Positions 48,791-61,760 of a stretch of DNA of 64,000 nt are shown here, piece after piece. Below the pieces are notes generated by a model. That model saw nothing but the letters and a program-made list of their open reading frames with translations, did no database searches and was not told the origin of the DNA. How positions within the stretch are numbered: the first letter of the stretch is position 1; each line of letters starts with the position of its first letter. The stretch lies in the NCBI GenBank assembly GCA_020226215.1, contig CM035235.1, forward strand, positions 74,177,283 to 74,241,282, read 5' to 3'. This DNA comes from Sindora glabra (lineage: Eukaryota; Streptophyta; Magnoliopsida; Fabales; Fabaceae). The position numbers and the translations under genes are program-made.

Positions 48791-49590
48791 TGCAATAGCA
48801 AAAAGGTAAATCTAACTTATTTCAAAAGTTTGATTAATAGTCTAAGATACTTGACAGCTACAAGACCTAACATTATTTATATAGTTAGCTTATTGAGCAG
48901 ATTTATTGAAACACCAAAGGAAATTCATCTACAAGAACCTAAAAAAATTCTAAGATATGTAAAAGGTATACTAAATGATAGAATTTTCTACTCAACTACT
49001 GATAACTTAAGTTTGATTGACTACACAGATAATAATTGGGTTAAAGATGTTAAAATAAGGAAAAACACTTCTAGTTATGTTTTTTATCTTAGGTTAGCAA
49101 TTTTTTTTGTTCTAAAAAAAATAACAAGTAGTTGCTTTATCTACTACAGAAGAAAAATATATTGCAACAATTAATTATGCTACCTAAGCAATTTGGCTAA
49201 GAAAAATGTTAAAATTTTTATACTAGAAGCAAAAGGAGTCCACACCTATTTTTTATGATAACAAATTAGCAATTGCATTATTGAAGAATCCTATTTTTCA
49301 TGGTCACTCTAAACATATTGATATCAAGATCTATAAGATTCATGAATTGATTATAAAAAAAGAAATTGCATTGTTATCAAGATCTATTTTTATACCAGAA
49401 GCAAAAAGAGTCCACACCTATTTTTTGTGATAACAAATCAGCAATTGCATTGTTAAAGAATCCTATTTTTCATGGTTGCTCTAAACATATTGATATCAAG
49501 ATCTATAAGATTCATGAATTGATTATAAAGAAAGAAATTACCATTAAATATTGTCCTATTGGTGAATAAGTAGTTGATATTTTCACAAAA
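48791..49590 (+). pseudogene. Copia 2 RNase H region with internal duplication
   Basis: Reads TRPNIIYIVSLLSRF, DYTDNNWVKDVKIRKNTSSY and IFCDNKSAIALLKNPIFHG. A 172-base stretch is tandemly duplicated (about 49221-49392 and 49393-49564), repeating the CDNKSAIAL block. Confidence 0.82.
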
Positions 49591-49774
49591 CCTATAAAGG
49601 TGGAATTGTTTTTGAAATTAAAGAAAATGATCGGTATGATAAATTCTAGCGATTTAGTGTTAAAACAAGTTTACAACTTTGGGATTTAAGCTTAGGTGGT
49701 GACTTTTCAAGTTTTGATCATTTTTTAGGTGCTTTTATTTATTGGAGTAGTTATAATTTCAAATTAAAGGAGAG

Positions 49775-50030
49775 TATTGGAAAATGATAATTTGAAATTA
49801 ATTATCTTTTACGAGTTCTAAGTCATTAAGTGTATACATGTACTTTGTCATTCATATACCTAGTAATTTGTACGAATCATATATTCAAAATTACTAGGAT
49901 GAATTTCTTTAATAGCTTATTAATTAAAAGTATTTAAAGCATCTCTAGAAGTGCCTTTTAATTCCTACAAATGCCTTATGTACTCAAGCATTTGGATGTA
50001 AGAAAAAAATTAATAGTTCCCCTTCCTATA
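49775..50030 (+). repeat. 3' LTR of Copia 2
   Basis: 256 bases, direct repeat of 45147-45405 with scattered substitutions. Confidence 0.9.
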
Positions 50031-50319
50031 GAAGAACTCATTGTGAAAATGTAAATCTCTTGTCTAGAATAGAAACACATATGTATATATTTGTATTTAT
50101 AAATAGAAGAAGGAACGATAGAAAATGGAAAGTAATTTACAAAGCTTAAGGAAGAAGCATATGAAGCAATCAATGATCAACGTTTTTACACTTTAGTAGC
50201 CTTAATTCTGATATTCAAAAACCTTTTCCATGCTTTCTACGCAATGTCATTGAACAAGAATCGAACAATGTTGTTTTACTAATCAATAAACCATTTTAGA
50301 CACCTTCCTGGTATGTTGC

Positions 50320-50953
50320 TGTTGGGAATTCGGATTATTACATGCAGTGAAATTTTAAAATTTTGATCCGAATTCTACCTAGGATCCATGCAAAAAGCAT
50401 AAATCAATTATTAGGGTTTTACCTATTGGGCACTCGTGTTTCTACTGATCAAAACTTGAGAGCGGATGAATCAAATGGCGACCGAAAGGTACAATGTCTC
50501 TACGGTATCCACACGGAGTGAATAACGACCTTTCGCCCTCCACGAATCTACTAGCATGCATTTCTCTCTCTAAAAATTAGGATTGGATATTTTTTGAGTG
50601 ATTTAGGATTTGTATGAAAGCTTTGAGCGTGTATCTTATGTGTTGCCCTCAAACCCCTTTTTATAAAACTTAGGCAAGCCACAATCCTAATCTTACTAGG
50701 ATAATGCTTCCAAAATCCTAATCACACTTAACAACTCATCTTATCCTTATCCTAGAGATAATGAAGAGAGATAGGACTTATCTATTAATTATCTAATATT
50801 AGATAATATTATCTCATAATATAAATATCTTAATATTAGATAATTGCATATAGTTATCAAATATCAAAATAATATTATCTCATAATATATTTATTTATCT
50901 AATATCTGATAACATAATTATTTGATATTACTTTAATATCAAATAATATCACA

Positions 50954-51004
<51 letters not shown>

Positions 51005-52019
51005 CGTGAATAACACATTATTATTCTTAATAATATATATATGCACGAAAATAAGTCCAATTAATTGGATATTAATATAATTAAAGTCTAATTAATTATT
51101 GTCTTATTCCTACTTCTTTTGTGTGACTCTGTAGGTTCTTATTAAGTTGACAATGACTTATTATTGAGCCATAAATGGTGAGCAGTAACTAGCAATACAT
51201 CACTGCCACTCAAGTAGTAAGAATATTTGTGATTCGACATCCACCTAATACATGATCAACATTTTGCATCATAATCCTTTTTATAATAATATCCAAATTG
51301 AACTGGAGGCATGGAATGTGTCATCCTCGTCAATATTCAATTTATATTTCTTGATACTAAGTAGACTTAAAATAAATGATTAATATCACATATTAATCTA
51401 ATTGTGCATGGCCATACATTTCTAAGTCTCACTCAATTAAGGGGCCCAAGGATATTTCTTTTTTATACAAGAGTAACAAAATTCCATCTACATCACTCAC
51501 TTCCCTCTGCACAATTTATGACACACCCAATCAATGCCCTACTCGTCATCTTGATTAAAGGTGACATAGGATAATATTAAAATGAGTAATTTCTCATGTA
51601 GGGAATCGTAGTAATTTCAGGTCAAAGGTTTATGTGTATTTGTGATCATATGAGAATAACTTATGACATATTTATCCATGCAACATTCTCATAGTGGGTT
51701 AATCCAGTACATTGTCACTAGCAATGTACTCATGTATTGACTTGATATTACATATTCATGATTCGTAATCATCAGTCACTATACATGCTAGTCTCGATGT
51801 ATTATTACTATCTTTTTTCGTAATAATACTTGACTAGGAGCATTTTAGGAATAGAGAAACTATTCCAAGAATAATTATTATATTAAGTTATAAATCGCGC
51901 AGAATAATAATAAAATTATGAAAATAAAATATAATAATTAAATTACCTAAAATAAAATATAATACATTGTGTATTATTTCAATCATCTATATGATTGGTT
52001 CCTAGGACACACACCAACA
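50320..52019 (-). mobile_element. solo LTR, copy 1 (1700 bp)
   Basis: TGTTGGGAATTC...CACCAACA ends, flanked by GTTGC (50315-50319) and ATTGC (52020-52024), 4 of 5 identical. Nearly the same sequence recurs at 57841-59515. No internal retroelement genes between its ends. On the minus strand TTTATAAAAAGGGG near 50657-50672 looks like the LTR promoter. Contains an AT tract at 50959-51002. It sits in the former upstream flank of B3. Confidence 0.85.
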
Positions 52020-53220
52020 ATTGCTATATGAAACCTCTTAATACTTCTTTCTAATTTGAATTATATATAAAAAAAATATTAACATAGCTTCACATACATT
52101 TTCTTCAATTTATTTGTTACAAAATATCTATCTTTCATTTTATTAAAGATATCTTAAAGTCTTCATCAGCAAAAGCAAATCAATAAGTTTACAGTTAAAG
52201 AATAGATATATAAATCTTCAATTTAATTTACATTTATATATGTTTACTAGTAGCTTTGATCAAAGATAACCCTATTAATGGTGCATGATTCACCCATATA
52301 TATATATATATATATATATATTGGAAGACATTATTAAGCCAACAAAACCAAAATCAATTGAATCTTTTCAAATTAACATTTTAGGAAATGTATGTTTTAT
52401 CTTTCTTTTCGAATTTTATGGAATTAATTACTGTTAAATAGTGTTGAAATTATTGAACTCATGTGAAATTGAGAAGGACATTTGATATGTGTGCCCCACT
52501 TTTTATTAATCAATACCTTAATGTTGAATTTTTTTCTTAGTTGTAACTAACTGTGATACACTTGAATTTTCTCCTAGTTGTAACTTAAGGAAAATATTAT
52601 TTTTCTAGCTATGAGCTTAAAGTTGATGGTCCAAAATTTCAAAGCTTTTCAGTAACTCTTATGCTAATTTCTTGAAGTAAACAGTACTTTCTTTGTATTT
52701 GATCCTAAGAACTCAATTGAATTTGACTTCTTCTCTTATTTTTCACTTTTAGACCATAACACTTCATGTTATTCATAACTATCTTATGCACTTGAAGATC
52801 ATTTGAAATTTGACTACACTGTTTTATCCAATTGTTGTTCTTAACAATTATGCTAATGGCATTTGAGCTAAATTATGCCATGGTAGCCTGAATAGCTTAA
52901 GAAACCTCTATTGGGATCCAAGATAGGCTACCATTTAGAAGGGATCTTTTAGAACTTTCAAGATAAAATGGATAACTTTTCATAACTGCTAAAAGAATTT
53001 TTTTATAAAAGGAGGGTTCTTATAGGAGAAAGCAAAATGTCTAATTTGTGCACATCTAGAACAAAATCTTGTTATTTTTTCTTTATTGAAGAGAACAAGC
53101 TTTATTTTATCTTCACTAGAAGGCACAAAAACACTAAATCATTAGGCATAATGTAACTTCATGAAAGCATTATCTGAGAAATGAAATGTGAATTAATAAT
53201 GAGACATTTCTATTAATTAT
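52020..53220. other. AT-rich intergenic, no gene seen
   Basis: Short TA tract at about 52297-52321; no supported frame. Confidence 0.4.
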
Positions 53221-53225
53221 ACCTA

Positions 53226-53700
53226 ATTTTGGAGTTTCATTTTTTATTTCTCTAGATATTGGATTATAGTCTCCAAGTTGCGCATCCTTACAAACAAAGC
53301 ATCAATTTGTTTGAGAAGACCATCATTTGTAAAAGAGAATTCCTTAATCTAATCTGGTAGATCATCAATCCTTGCTTTAACTTCTTGATATTGCTGAAAA
53401 TCATTGTTGAGAATAATTTTAAGTTTATATCTCTTTCCAACAACTAATGATAAAATTTACTAAAAAAAATATTAAACAATTTGAGGGGCCTTGATATCCC
53501 ATATCTAAAAAGCAAAATTGTTAGTACAAGCATCCTTTAATTGTTGTAACTCTAAGCAGAAAGCCAACCATGTGAATTTGTGATCATTTATAGTAAGGAG
53601 ATTAACCTTAGCAAATACATGCCATTTCAATTTCTTCTCATTTTTTAAGCAAAATTTCTTGTCAATTTTAGAATTTGGACTTAAAGAAAAAAAATCCTTT
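53226..53700 (-). pseudogene. decayed coding remnant, not recognised
   Basis: Minus strand reads, in one frame with a few stops, HKFTWLAFCLELQQLKDA, IWDIKAPQIV, then, after a change of frame, QQYQEVKARIDDLPD and LLKQIDALFVRMRNLETI. Composition is coding-like and the end looks like a coiled coil. Could be a transposon gag or a decayed host gene. Confidence 0.3.
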
Positions 53701-56700
53701 CTTTAAACTCAAAAATTAAAAAATCTATCATTAAGTTGAAACAAAACACCAAAAGGAAGAATTATGCATAAACAAACCCATAATTAACCAAACAAATTGA
53801 CATACAACAATAACAATATTCAAAGGAAAATTACCACATAGTAGTGACAATTCCTAAACTGATATTATTGCATTAAAGGTGAATATAGCCAAAACAAGAC
53901 TTACCTCAAAAAAGTAGCAAAGAACTCCAATGTTCAACTATAATAATGGAGAATAAAACATAAAATAAACTAAAAGCTCTTCATACTTAAACTTTAAAGA
54001 AGGATGAAATAGGACAAACTCATGACTAATAATTGATCATCATTAGCCACTAGAAATACAAAGATTAGAGCAAAAGCTTTTATTCGTCCCACACCTTGCT
54101 GAAAAACTAAGGCAAAAAAAGGAGTATAACAATGGCCAATAGGAATACAAGATAGATTAACTTACTAATGTAGAAGAAAAGCTTGAAGTTTGTAGTGATT
54201 ATCTATTCATCACCTTGCCATCAACTACCATGACATGAAAGTTGGTGTTAGGTTTTTATTCTAAAAGCTTGCAAAGCAAAAAAAAAAAAAGATCCTTCTA
54301 AAGGAACTTATTTAATTTAATTTCTCTTTTTAAACTAAGAAGATATAATATGATAGAATAATAATTTGCATTGTTAGGGATAACTCTTCTCCTCTCTCTT
54401 TTTAACAATTTTATTCTTTATTTTCTCTCTTTAACTCTTCTTTCTCCCCCTTAGAATGAATTGGACTTTGTTCATCAATGAATGTACCACACATGATTTA
54501 AATTGATACATAATAAATTCACTACTAAAATCCATGTCATCAAAATTAATTTCACTTATTTTTTCATTTAACATTTTCTCAAATCAACCTAATGTTGTTT
54601 GGAATGCCAATGAAAGATTTTGGTTCTTCATTTATGACAGTAATCTATTCCATATGATTAATTTTAAAAATAAAGAACAATTAGATACAAAAGGAATGGA
54701 AAATAAAGTGAAAATAATTTTAGACTCTGTTTGTTTTGATAAAAAAATTTCATAAAATATATTTATAAAATATTAAAATAAAAAAATATCTTATTTATTT
54801 AATGTTAAATATAAAAAATTTAAGAAAAATGATTCTCTCTTTTTCAAAGGAGAATTTGCTTTTCTCCATTATTATTTCTTTAAGTATCATTTTTTCAATT
54901 ACGAATACAAATGGTATGTCATTCATTCATCAATATATATAAATGATATTTTTCTATGAAAAATGCATTTTGACTAAAAAATGGAGCCTTATAGTAATTA
55001 ATAATCAATCAATTTAAAAATGGAAAAATATACCATTGAAAGAGAACTTTGAAATTATTAATCAATGACATAAGATTTCACAGTAATAGGGTTTTGCCTT
55101 GGGGATGAAGTGTTTTTAGCTTTCTTGGAATTCATGAATTCTTTAGTATATATCTCTTTGTTCCTAAACCAATTTCTTAACAATAATTGGCCCTAATATA
55201 CAAAGCTACACCACATTGACATGTCTATATTTCTTAACTATATACATTACAAGAACAAAAAATTTTGTTGTTTCTAATAGATTTTTCCATTGGAAACAAC
55301 CAAATTTCAATCAAAAATTTGGATTTCCAACAAAAAATAATGGCAAAAGTATATATGTTCATTAGAAATTTTTTCTAATGATTTTTTTATAAGAAACTAT
55401 TTTCAATGGAATTTTTTCAATAGAAGGGATTTAAATTAGATCTCTAATAAAATTTTCATTAAAAAAATCAAAAATAGTGAAAAAATTTCTATCAAAAAAC
55501 TATCATAAATAGCAATTTTATTTTCTTAATAGTCTATAAACATGAATAAAATATATAAATTTAAAATTTATAAATGATTAGTTATTGATATGTGAAATTT
55601 AAAATTAAAGAGGTATATAAATATAAAATATATAAATTATAAATTTAAATATTTAGATACAATATGTCTAATAAAAAATATAAATACATAATAAAAAAAT
55701 CAATTAAAACCCAATCAATCAAAATTATTAATGGCAGTGTCCTTATTATCCAAACCATGCTAGGTTGGGAGAATTTAAAGTTATGAAGGATTTTTTGACC
55801 ATCCTCTAGATGTTTATTATGTGTATGCAAGTGATGAATGTACTAATAGAGGTGGTGACATATACCTACAATAGTTGTATAGAAGTGGATGGAGCTATTG
55901 CTACTATTGTATTTGCTCCCTCTATATGGCTCTAATTTCTGTCACTTTTGGCCTCAGCAAGGTGATTTCCTCCATTTGGCAAAACACTTGAGCGATAGGG
56001 ATATTATATCAAAATCTTAATATCTATAATCCTAAAAAATAAATTAAATAACAAATATTGAAAAATATGATTGGTTTTTGAATAACAAAATTGTATATAT
56101 ACATATACACATACATATAAAATACCTTAATCAAATAAGGCTGCTATGCTAAATTTATTTTAATACTTATTACTCAATTGAGATGTTTACAATCTTTCAA
56201 CCAATACTCTTAGATCCAAACCTTGTAGATGTAATTAGCATACATTAAGATTTGATGCACAAAATAATATATTTTATATAAAGAAATAGTAGATAATACT
56301 ACCAAATGTCCAAAAAAATTAATAAAATCAAATTTCTGACATGCACAAGGTTGTAAAATTATATCAAAATGAAAAGTAACAAAATACGGTCGATAATGGA
56401 AGCAAAAACTAAATTGTAAGAACAAAAATAAAAATTAAATAAATTCTTATTTTTATATTTTGCATTTTTCTAATAAGTACACAACCTCACATATTTAGTA
56501 ATGGGCTAATAGAGCTTCATTTCTATCAAAAAAATGTTAAGCAAAAACATAAAACTAAAGAGAATTATCTTCAAGTTTGAAAGTAAGCATGCTTCATTAA
56601 AAAGATAATCGTTTAAAGGTTGAAACCATTAGAAGTATTGCATCATGAAATTTGCAATTGGTGCTAATATTCTACTTATTTTATTTTTAACTCATATTAA

Positions 56701-57835
56701 AGGCTAAGAGTTTATACATTGGTTATTAACAAAAAAATTAATATTTAAAGGATCATAGCATTGTCCTACTAATAAACTAAATGACATTGTAATATAATAC
56801 AGTTTATACATCGGTTATTGAAGGAAAAAATTCAGGAGTTGAATTTAATGTCGAATTTATACATACTTATTTTTTCGATTTCTAGATTTGATGTTGTTTT
56901 CTTTATCTCATAATTTAATGTTGTGCTCCACGCAATAACTGAAAATTACTAATGAACTCTGAACCTTTTTGTCCATAACAATGTCACCAAAACCACACAC
57001 ACACACTTTTCTAAAGAGAAAAACATGAAGAAGTTTCTCTGGTTCAAGTATTCTTAAAATAATGTGCTCTCTCTCTCTCTTTTTGCTTTCTGTCTCTTTC
57101 TTAATTTTTTGATGGGAAGTGGGTAGTTTTTCTCTCTATACTATATTTCCACTTTTGTAATTAGTTACCCAAAAAGAAAAATGATTGCTTCATCTTAATT
57201 ATTTGAATTCAAATTCAAATAAATTAAATATTTATCTAATGATAAATGTGGATAACCCATTATAAGTGTCTCCACATTCATCACCTCTCACTTATGCATA
57301 ATAACATAAGCCACATCATATAATCTTCATCTCTCTTTTGGTCTTCATACTCGGTGCATTGTTGTGAGCATATAGGCATGACATCATCTTGGGCGTTCTT
57401 ATAGTAGAAATTCTTAAATAGAATCAGCATAAAACAATCCCATTTTCTATTTATTGATATTATACCTCAGATGCCCTAGATTTTCCTATATACATTATTC
57501 ATTTACAAATTTGATCCCTCACAAACTTTATTACAAGCTCAAATTATCATCCACATATATATAGCGTCCACACTTATGATATTACCAAAATTAACTTCAT
57601 AATAGACATATTTCAGATACTAGCATAATCATGTATACATCGGGAAATCTTCCTTTCGCCCACATATCACTTTGATTTGAAATAACTGCTTTCCTAGCAT
57701 CTTATCCTTTGGACCGTATATATCATGATCATAGGATTCATACTAAGGTAGCAAACACTATATCATTTCTCTATGATATTGTCAAAGTCAAAGGGTATAT
57801 ATCAAAAGAATCTTTCTTTTCTGAGACTCATACAA
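53700..57835. other. AT-rich repeat-like intergenic region
   Basis: Contains a CATTACAAGAACAAAAAATT block with short inverted TTTCTAAT/ATTAGAAA motifs at about 55245-55440 (possible CACTA-type end), a dispersed repeat at 56450-56710 shared with 13080-13330, and GGTTATTAAC repeats at 56720-56830. Frames at 54534-54755, 55645-55830 and 56210-56425 are AT-rich with no recognisable product. Confidence 0.4.
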
Positions 57836-57840
57836 TAATA

Positions 57841-58473
57841 TGTTGGGAATTCGGATTATCACATGCAGCGGAATTTTAAATTTTGATCCGAATTCTACCT
57901 AGGATCCATGCAAAAAGCATGAGTCAATGATTAGGGTTTTACCTATTGGGCACTCGTGTTTCTACTGATCAAAACTTGAGAGCGGATGAATCAAACGCCG
58001 GCCGGAAGGTACAGCGTCTCTACGGTATCCACACGGAGTGAACAACGACCTCTCACCCTCCACGCGTCTGCTAGGATGCGTTTTTCTCTCTAAGAATTAG
58101 GATTGGATGTTTTTTTTGAGTGATTTAGGGTTTATATGGAAGCTTAAAACGTGATTCTTAAGTGCTGCCCTCAAGTCCCTTTTTATAGAACTTAGGCAAG
58201 TCATAATCCTAGTCCTACTAGGATAATGCTTCCAAAATCCTAATCACACTTAACAACTCATCTTATCCTTATTCTAGAGATAATGGGAAGAGATAAGACT
58301 TATCTATTAATTATCTAATATTAGATAATGATATTATCTCATAATATAAATATCTTAATATTAGATAATTGCATATAGTTATCAAATATCAAAATAATAT
58401 TATCTCATAATATTTTTATCTAATATCTGATAAGATAATTACTTGATATTACTTTAATATCAAATAATATCAC

Positions 58474-58520
<47 letters not shown>

Positions 58521-59515
58521 GTGAATTTATTATTCTTAATAATATATATGCACGAAAATAAGTCCAATTAATTGGATATTAATATAATTAAAGTCCAATT
58601 AATTATTGTCTTATTCCTACTCCTTTTGTGTGACCCTGTAGGTTCTTACTACGTTGACAATGACTTATTATTGAGCCATAGACAGCGAGCGGTATCTAGC
58701 AATACATCACTGCCACTCAAGTAGTAAGAATGTCTGTGATTCGACATCCACCTAATACATGATCAACGTTTTACATCATAACCCTTTTGTAATAATATCC
58801 AAATTGAACTGGAGGCATGGAATGTGTCATCCTCGTCAATGTTCAATTTATATTTCTTGATACTGAGTAGACTTAAAATAAATAATTAATATCACATATT
58901 AATTCAACTGAGCATGGCCATGCATTTCTAAGTCTCACTCAATCAAGGGGCCCAAGGATATTTCTCTTTTATACAAGAGTAACAAAATTCCATTTACATC
59001 ACTCACTTCCCTCTGCATGATTTATGACACACCCAATCAATGCCCTACTTGTCATCTGATTAAAGGTGACATAGGACAATATTAAAGTGAGTAATTCCTC
59101 ATGTAGGGAACCGTAGTGACTTCAGGTCAAAGGTTTATGCGTAGTTGTGATCATATGAGAATAACTTATGACACGTTTATCCATGCAATATTCTCATAGT
59201 GGGTCAGTCCAGTACATTGTTCACTGGCAATGTACTCATGTATTGACTTGATATCACATATCCATGATTCGTAATCATCAGTCACTATACATGCTAGTCT
59301 CGATGTATTATTACTATCCTTTTTCATAATAATACTTGACTAGGGGCATTTTAGGAATAGCAAAGCTATTCCAAGGATAATTATTATATTAAGTTATAAA
59401 TTGCGCATAATAATAATAAAAATAATATAATAATTAAATTGCCTAAAATAAAATATAATACATTGTGTATAACTCTAATCATCTTATATGATTGGTTCTA
59501 GGACACACACCAACA
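57841..59515 (-). mobile_element. solo LTR, copy 2 (1675 bp)
   Basis: TGTTGGGAATTC...CACCAACA ends with a perfect 5-base duplication TAATA at 57836-57840 and 59516-59520. Near-identical to 50320-52019, including the minus-strand TATA-like CTATAAAAAGGG and an AT tract at about 58479-58517. Confidence 0.92.
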
Positions 59516-59520
59516 TAATA

Positions 59521-60030
59521 AACTATGGATTTTTCACTTGCTTTTCGTTTGCAGTTCTTTTTCACATGTGGTATAAATCACATGCTATGGTGTTCCTTTT
59601 ATAGCATAAGGGTGTATGTTAATTTTATTAATAACACCGTATAGACTTTAGTTCAGGTACAGATAATACTTAACTTGAATTCTTTTATATTATTCAACTC
59701 TTTTTTTATGTTATTATGTGAAGAATTCATTATCTGGCTACAGGTATTGTGGAAGGTAGGAGCATCTACAAGTCGATCCATGTTTATATCTTTGATCTTA
59801 TCTCAATTTTAGAAGGAACATATTATTTGTGTTACTTCTCTACTAAACAAAATATTTCTCATTATTATGTTGGTGAACACATGTCTTATCTCTATCCACT
59901 CCTCATAAGTACTAGAGGCGTTTATTCACATAAGAGAACCAACCTTATCAATCTATAAGACATACTAGACATTCGTATACTCATACATATATTATAACAC
60001 TTGTAATTGAATAAAAACATATTTTATTCA
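59521..60030. other. flank of Copia 3, possibly LTR or untranslated remnant
   Basis: No clear gene. It lies just past the C-terminal end of the Copia 3 coding remnant, where the 3' LTR would be expected, but no matching second LTR is in the window. Confidence 0.3.
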
Positions 60031-60039
60031 TTTCAATTT

Positions 60040-60670
60040 CAGAAATGTTTGATTACATTCTATACAAACTAAGAGATTTTATATATTCAATATACATATC
60101 TCTGGGTATTAGTTTAGTAAAAGGATCTGCTGTCATCTTTTGTGTAAGAATGTGTTGAATGGTAACCTTTTTCTACGTTATAGCATCTCTCATAAAATAA
60201 TACTTTGTGTCAATATGCTTAGTCATGTTATAGTACTTTGGATCCTTTGTACATGCAATGGCTACCTGATTATCACAATATATCAAAATGGGATTTAAAT
60301 TCTCATCACAAATCCCTAGATCTTCTATAAATCTTTTTAGCCATATTACCTCTTGTACTGCTGCAAAACATACCACAAACTTTACTTCCATTGTTGACAA
60401 TGTAATGCATGTATGCTTTTTGCTACACCATGATATGACACCATTATTTAGTAAGAAAGAGTAACCTAATGTAAATTTTCATTCATCTAGGTCTCTTGCC
60501 CAATCCGCATCAAAATATCCAACAAAGCACAAATCGTCTCTTCGATAACTTAACGCGTAATCAATGATGCCTTTCAAATATCTCAATATTCTCTTGATAG
60601 CTTTCCAATGTTTCTTCTGGGGTTTGACTAGTATCCGCTTATGAGTAGGATCACATGACAAATATCTAGT
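60040..60670 (-). pseudogene. Copia 3 RNase H region
   Basis: Minus strand reads HKRILVKPQKKHWKAIKRIL and YFDADWARDLDE (60479-60661), then EVKFVVCFAAVQEVIWLKRF, YCDNQVAIACTKDPKY and TKHIDTKYYFMRDAI (60173-60400), all standard copia RNase H blocks. Confidence 0.87.
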
Positions 60671-61760
60671 CTAGTACACATCATTACATACATTAGACTA
60701 CTAACCACACTAGAGTAAGGGATTCTTTCCATTGATTTCTTCTCAGATTCATTTTGAGGACACATTTATTAACTCAATGGTTCACTCTTATTTACAAGAG
60801 TATCCATGGGTTTATAATATTTCATATTAAATTTCTCAAGGATTCTCCATATATAACTTTCTTAAGAAAGAGAAACAAGTTTCTTGGAGTGATTCCTAAA
60901 GATTTTAACTTCAAGAATGTAATCTGCTTCACCCATATCTTTCATCTCAAAATTCAAGGATAATCATTCCTTAATAGCTATAATTGAATTCAAATTATTT
61001 CCAGCCAATAGTATATCATCCACATAAAGGGATAATATACAAGATTACCTTCATATTGCTTGATGTAAACACAATGGTCTTCCTCAATCATTTGGAAGTC
61101 ATATGAGGTTATACCTCGATGAAACCTTAAGTACCACTATCTGGATAACTGTTTAAGTCCATAAATGGACCTTTGGAGTTTGCAAACTTTCCTTTCCTCT
61201 CTTTTTTGTATGAAACCGACTAGTTGTTCCATGTAGATTTATTCATCCAGTTTTGCATTGAGAAAAGTAATTTTTGCATCCATTTGATGTAATTCTAAAT
61301 TTAGATTTGCTACTATGGTTAAAAGTAATCTTATTGAATTGAAATGTACAATAGGTGAAAATGGGTCTTCATAATCTATCATTTGCTGTTGTATATACCC
61401 CTTTGCAACTACTCTTACCTTATATCTTTCAATTGATCCATCTGTCTTTCTTTTAATTTTAAGAATCCATTTATTCATCCAGTTTTGCATTGAGAAAAGT
61501 AATTTTTGCATCCATTTGATGTAATTCTAAATTTAGATTTGCTACTATAGTTAAGAGTAATCTTATTGAATTGAAATGTACAATAGGTGAAAATGGGTCT
61601 TCATAATCTATCCTTTCCTATTGTATATACCCCTTTGCAACTACTCTTACCTTATATCTTTCAATTGATCCATCTGTCTTTCTTTTAATTTTAAGAATCC
61701 ATTTATTCCTAATTGCTTTTTGGCTAGATGGTAGGTTAACTAATTCCCAAACTTGATTAA
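60671..61760 (-). pseudogene. Copia 3 reverse transcriptase region with tandem duplication
   Basis: Reads WILKIKRKTDGSIERYKVR, VAKGYIQQQMIDYEDPFSPI and HQMDAKITFLNAKLDE, typical of the N-terminal half of copia reverse transcriptase. A 232-base unit is tandemly repeated (61241-61472 and 61473-61704), which shifts frame. The catalytic part (about 60990-61060) is broken. Confidence 0.83.

Larger units (their letters stand above)
45147..50030 (+). mobile_element. Ty1/copia retrotransposon Copia 2 (decayed)
   Basis: LTRs 45147-45405 and 49775-50030, with perfect 5-base duplication GAAGA at 45142-45146 and 50031-50035. TTGGTATCAAAG right after the 5' LTR resembles the initiator-tRNA primer site, and AAATTAAAGGAGAG lies just before the 3' LTR as polypurine tract. 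Internal order gag, protease, integrase, reverse transcriptase, RNase H. Many stops and shifts. The 3' LTR starts TATTGG instead of TGTTGG. Confidence 0.93.
45054..50041 (-). pseudogene. family B gene B3, split by Copia 2
   Basis: The ATG and first codons (MSS) lie at 50041-50031; the rest of the exon lies at 45141-45054, on the other side of a complete Copia element. Allowing for the 5-base duplication GAAGA, the parts join in frame and continue SIDIKIVLCLTTHPS, but a TAA at 45056-45054 replaces the Gln codon before the QLPTIQKIF end of B1 and B2. The rest of that end (QKIFSR) is still recognisable after the stop. A predicted intron at 43569-44992, enlarged by a hAT-like element, leads to a last exon like those of B1 and B2 and to AATAAA at 43421. 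Clearly non-functional. Confidence 0.8.

Noticed and set aside
50320..59515. A single LTR retrotransposon with LTRs at 50320-52019 and 57841-59515
   Set aside because: Each LTR has its own flanking duplication and no gag-pol remnants lie between them.
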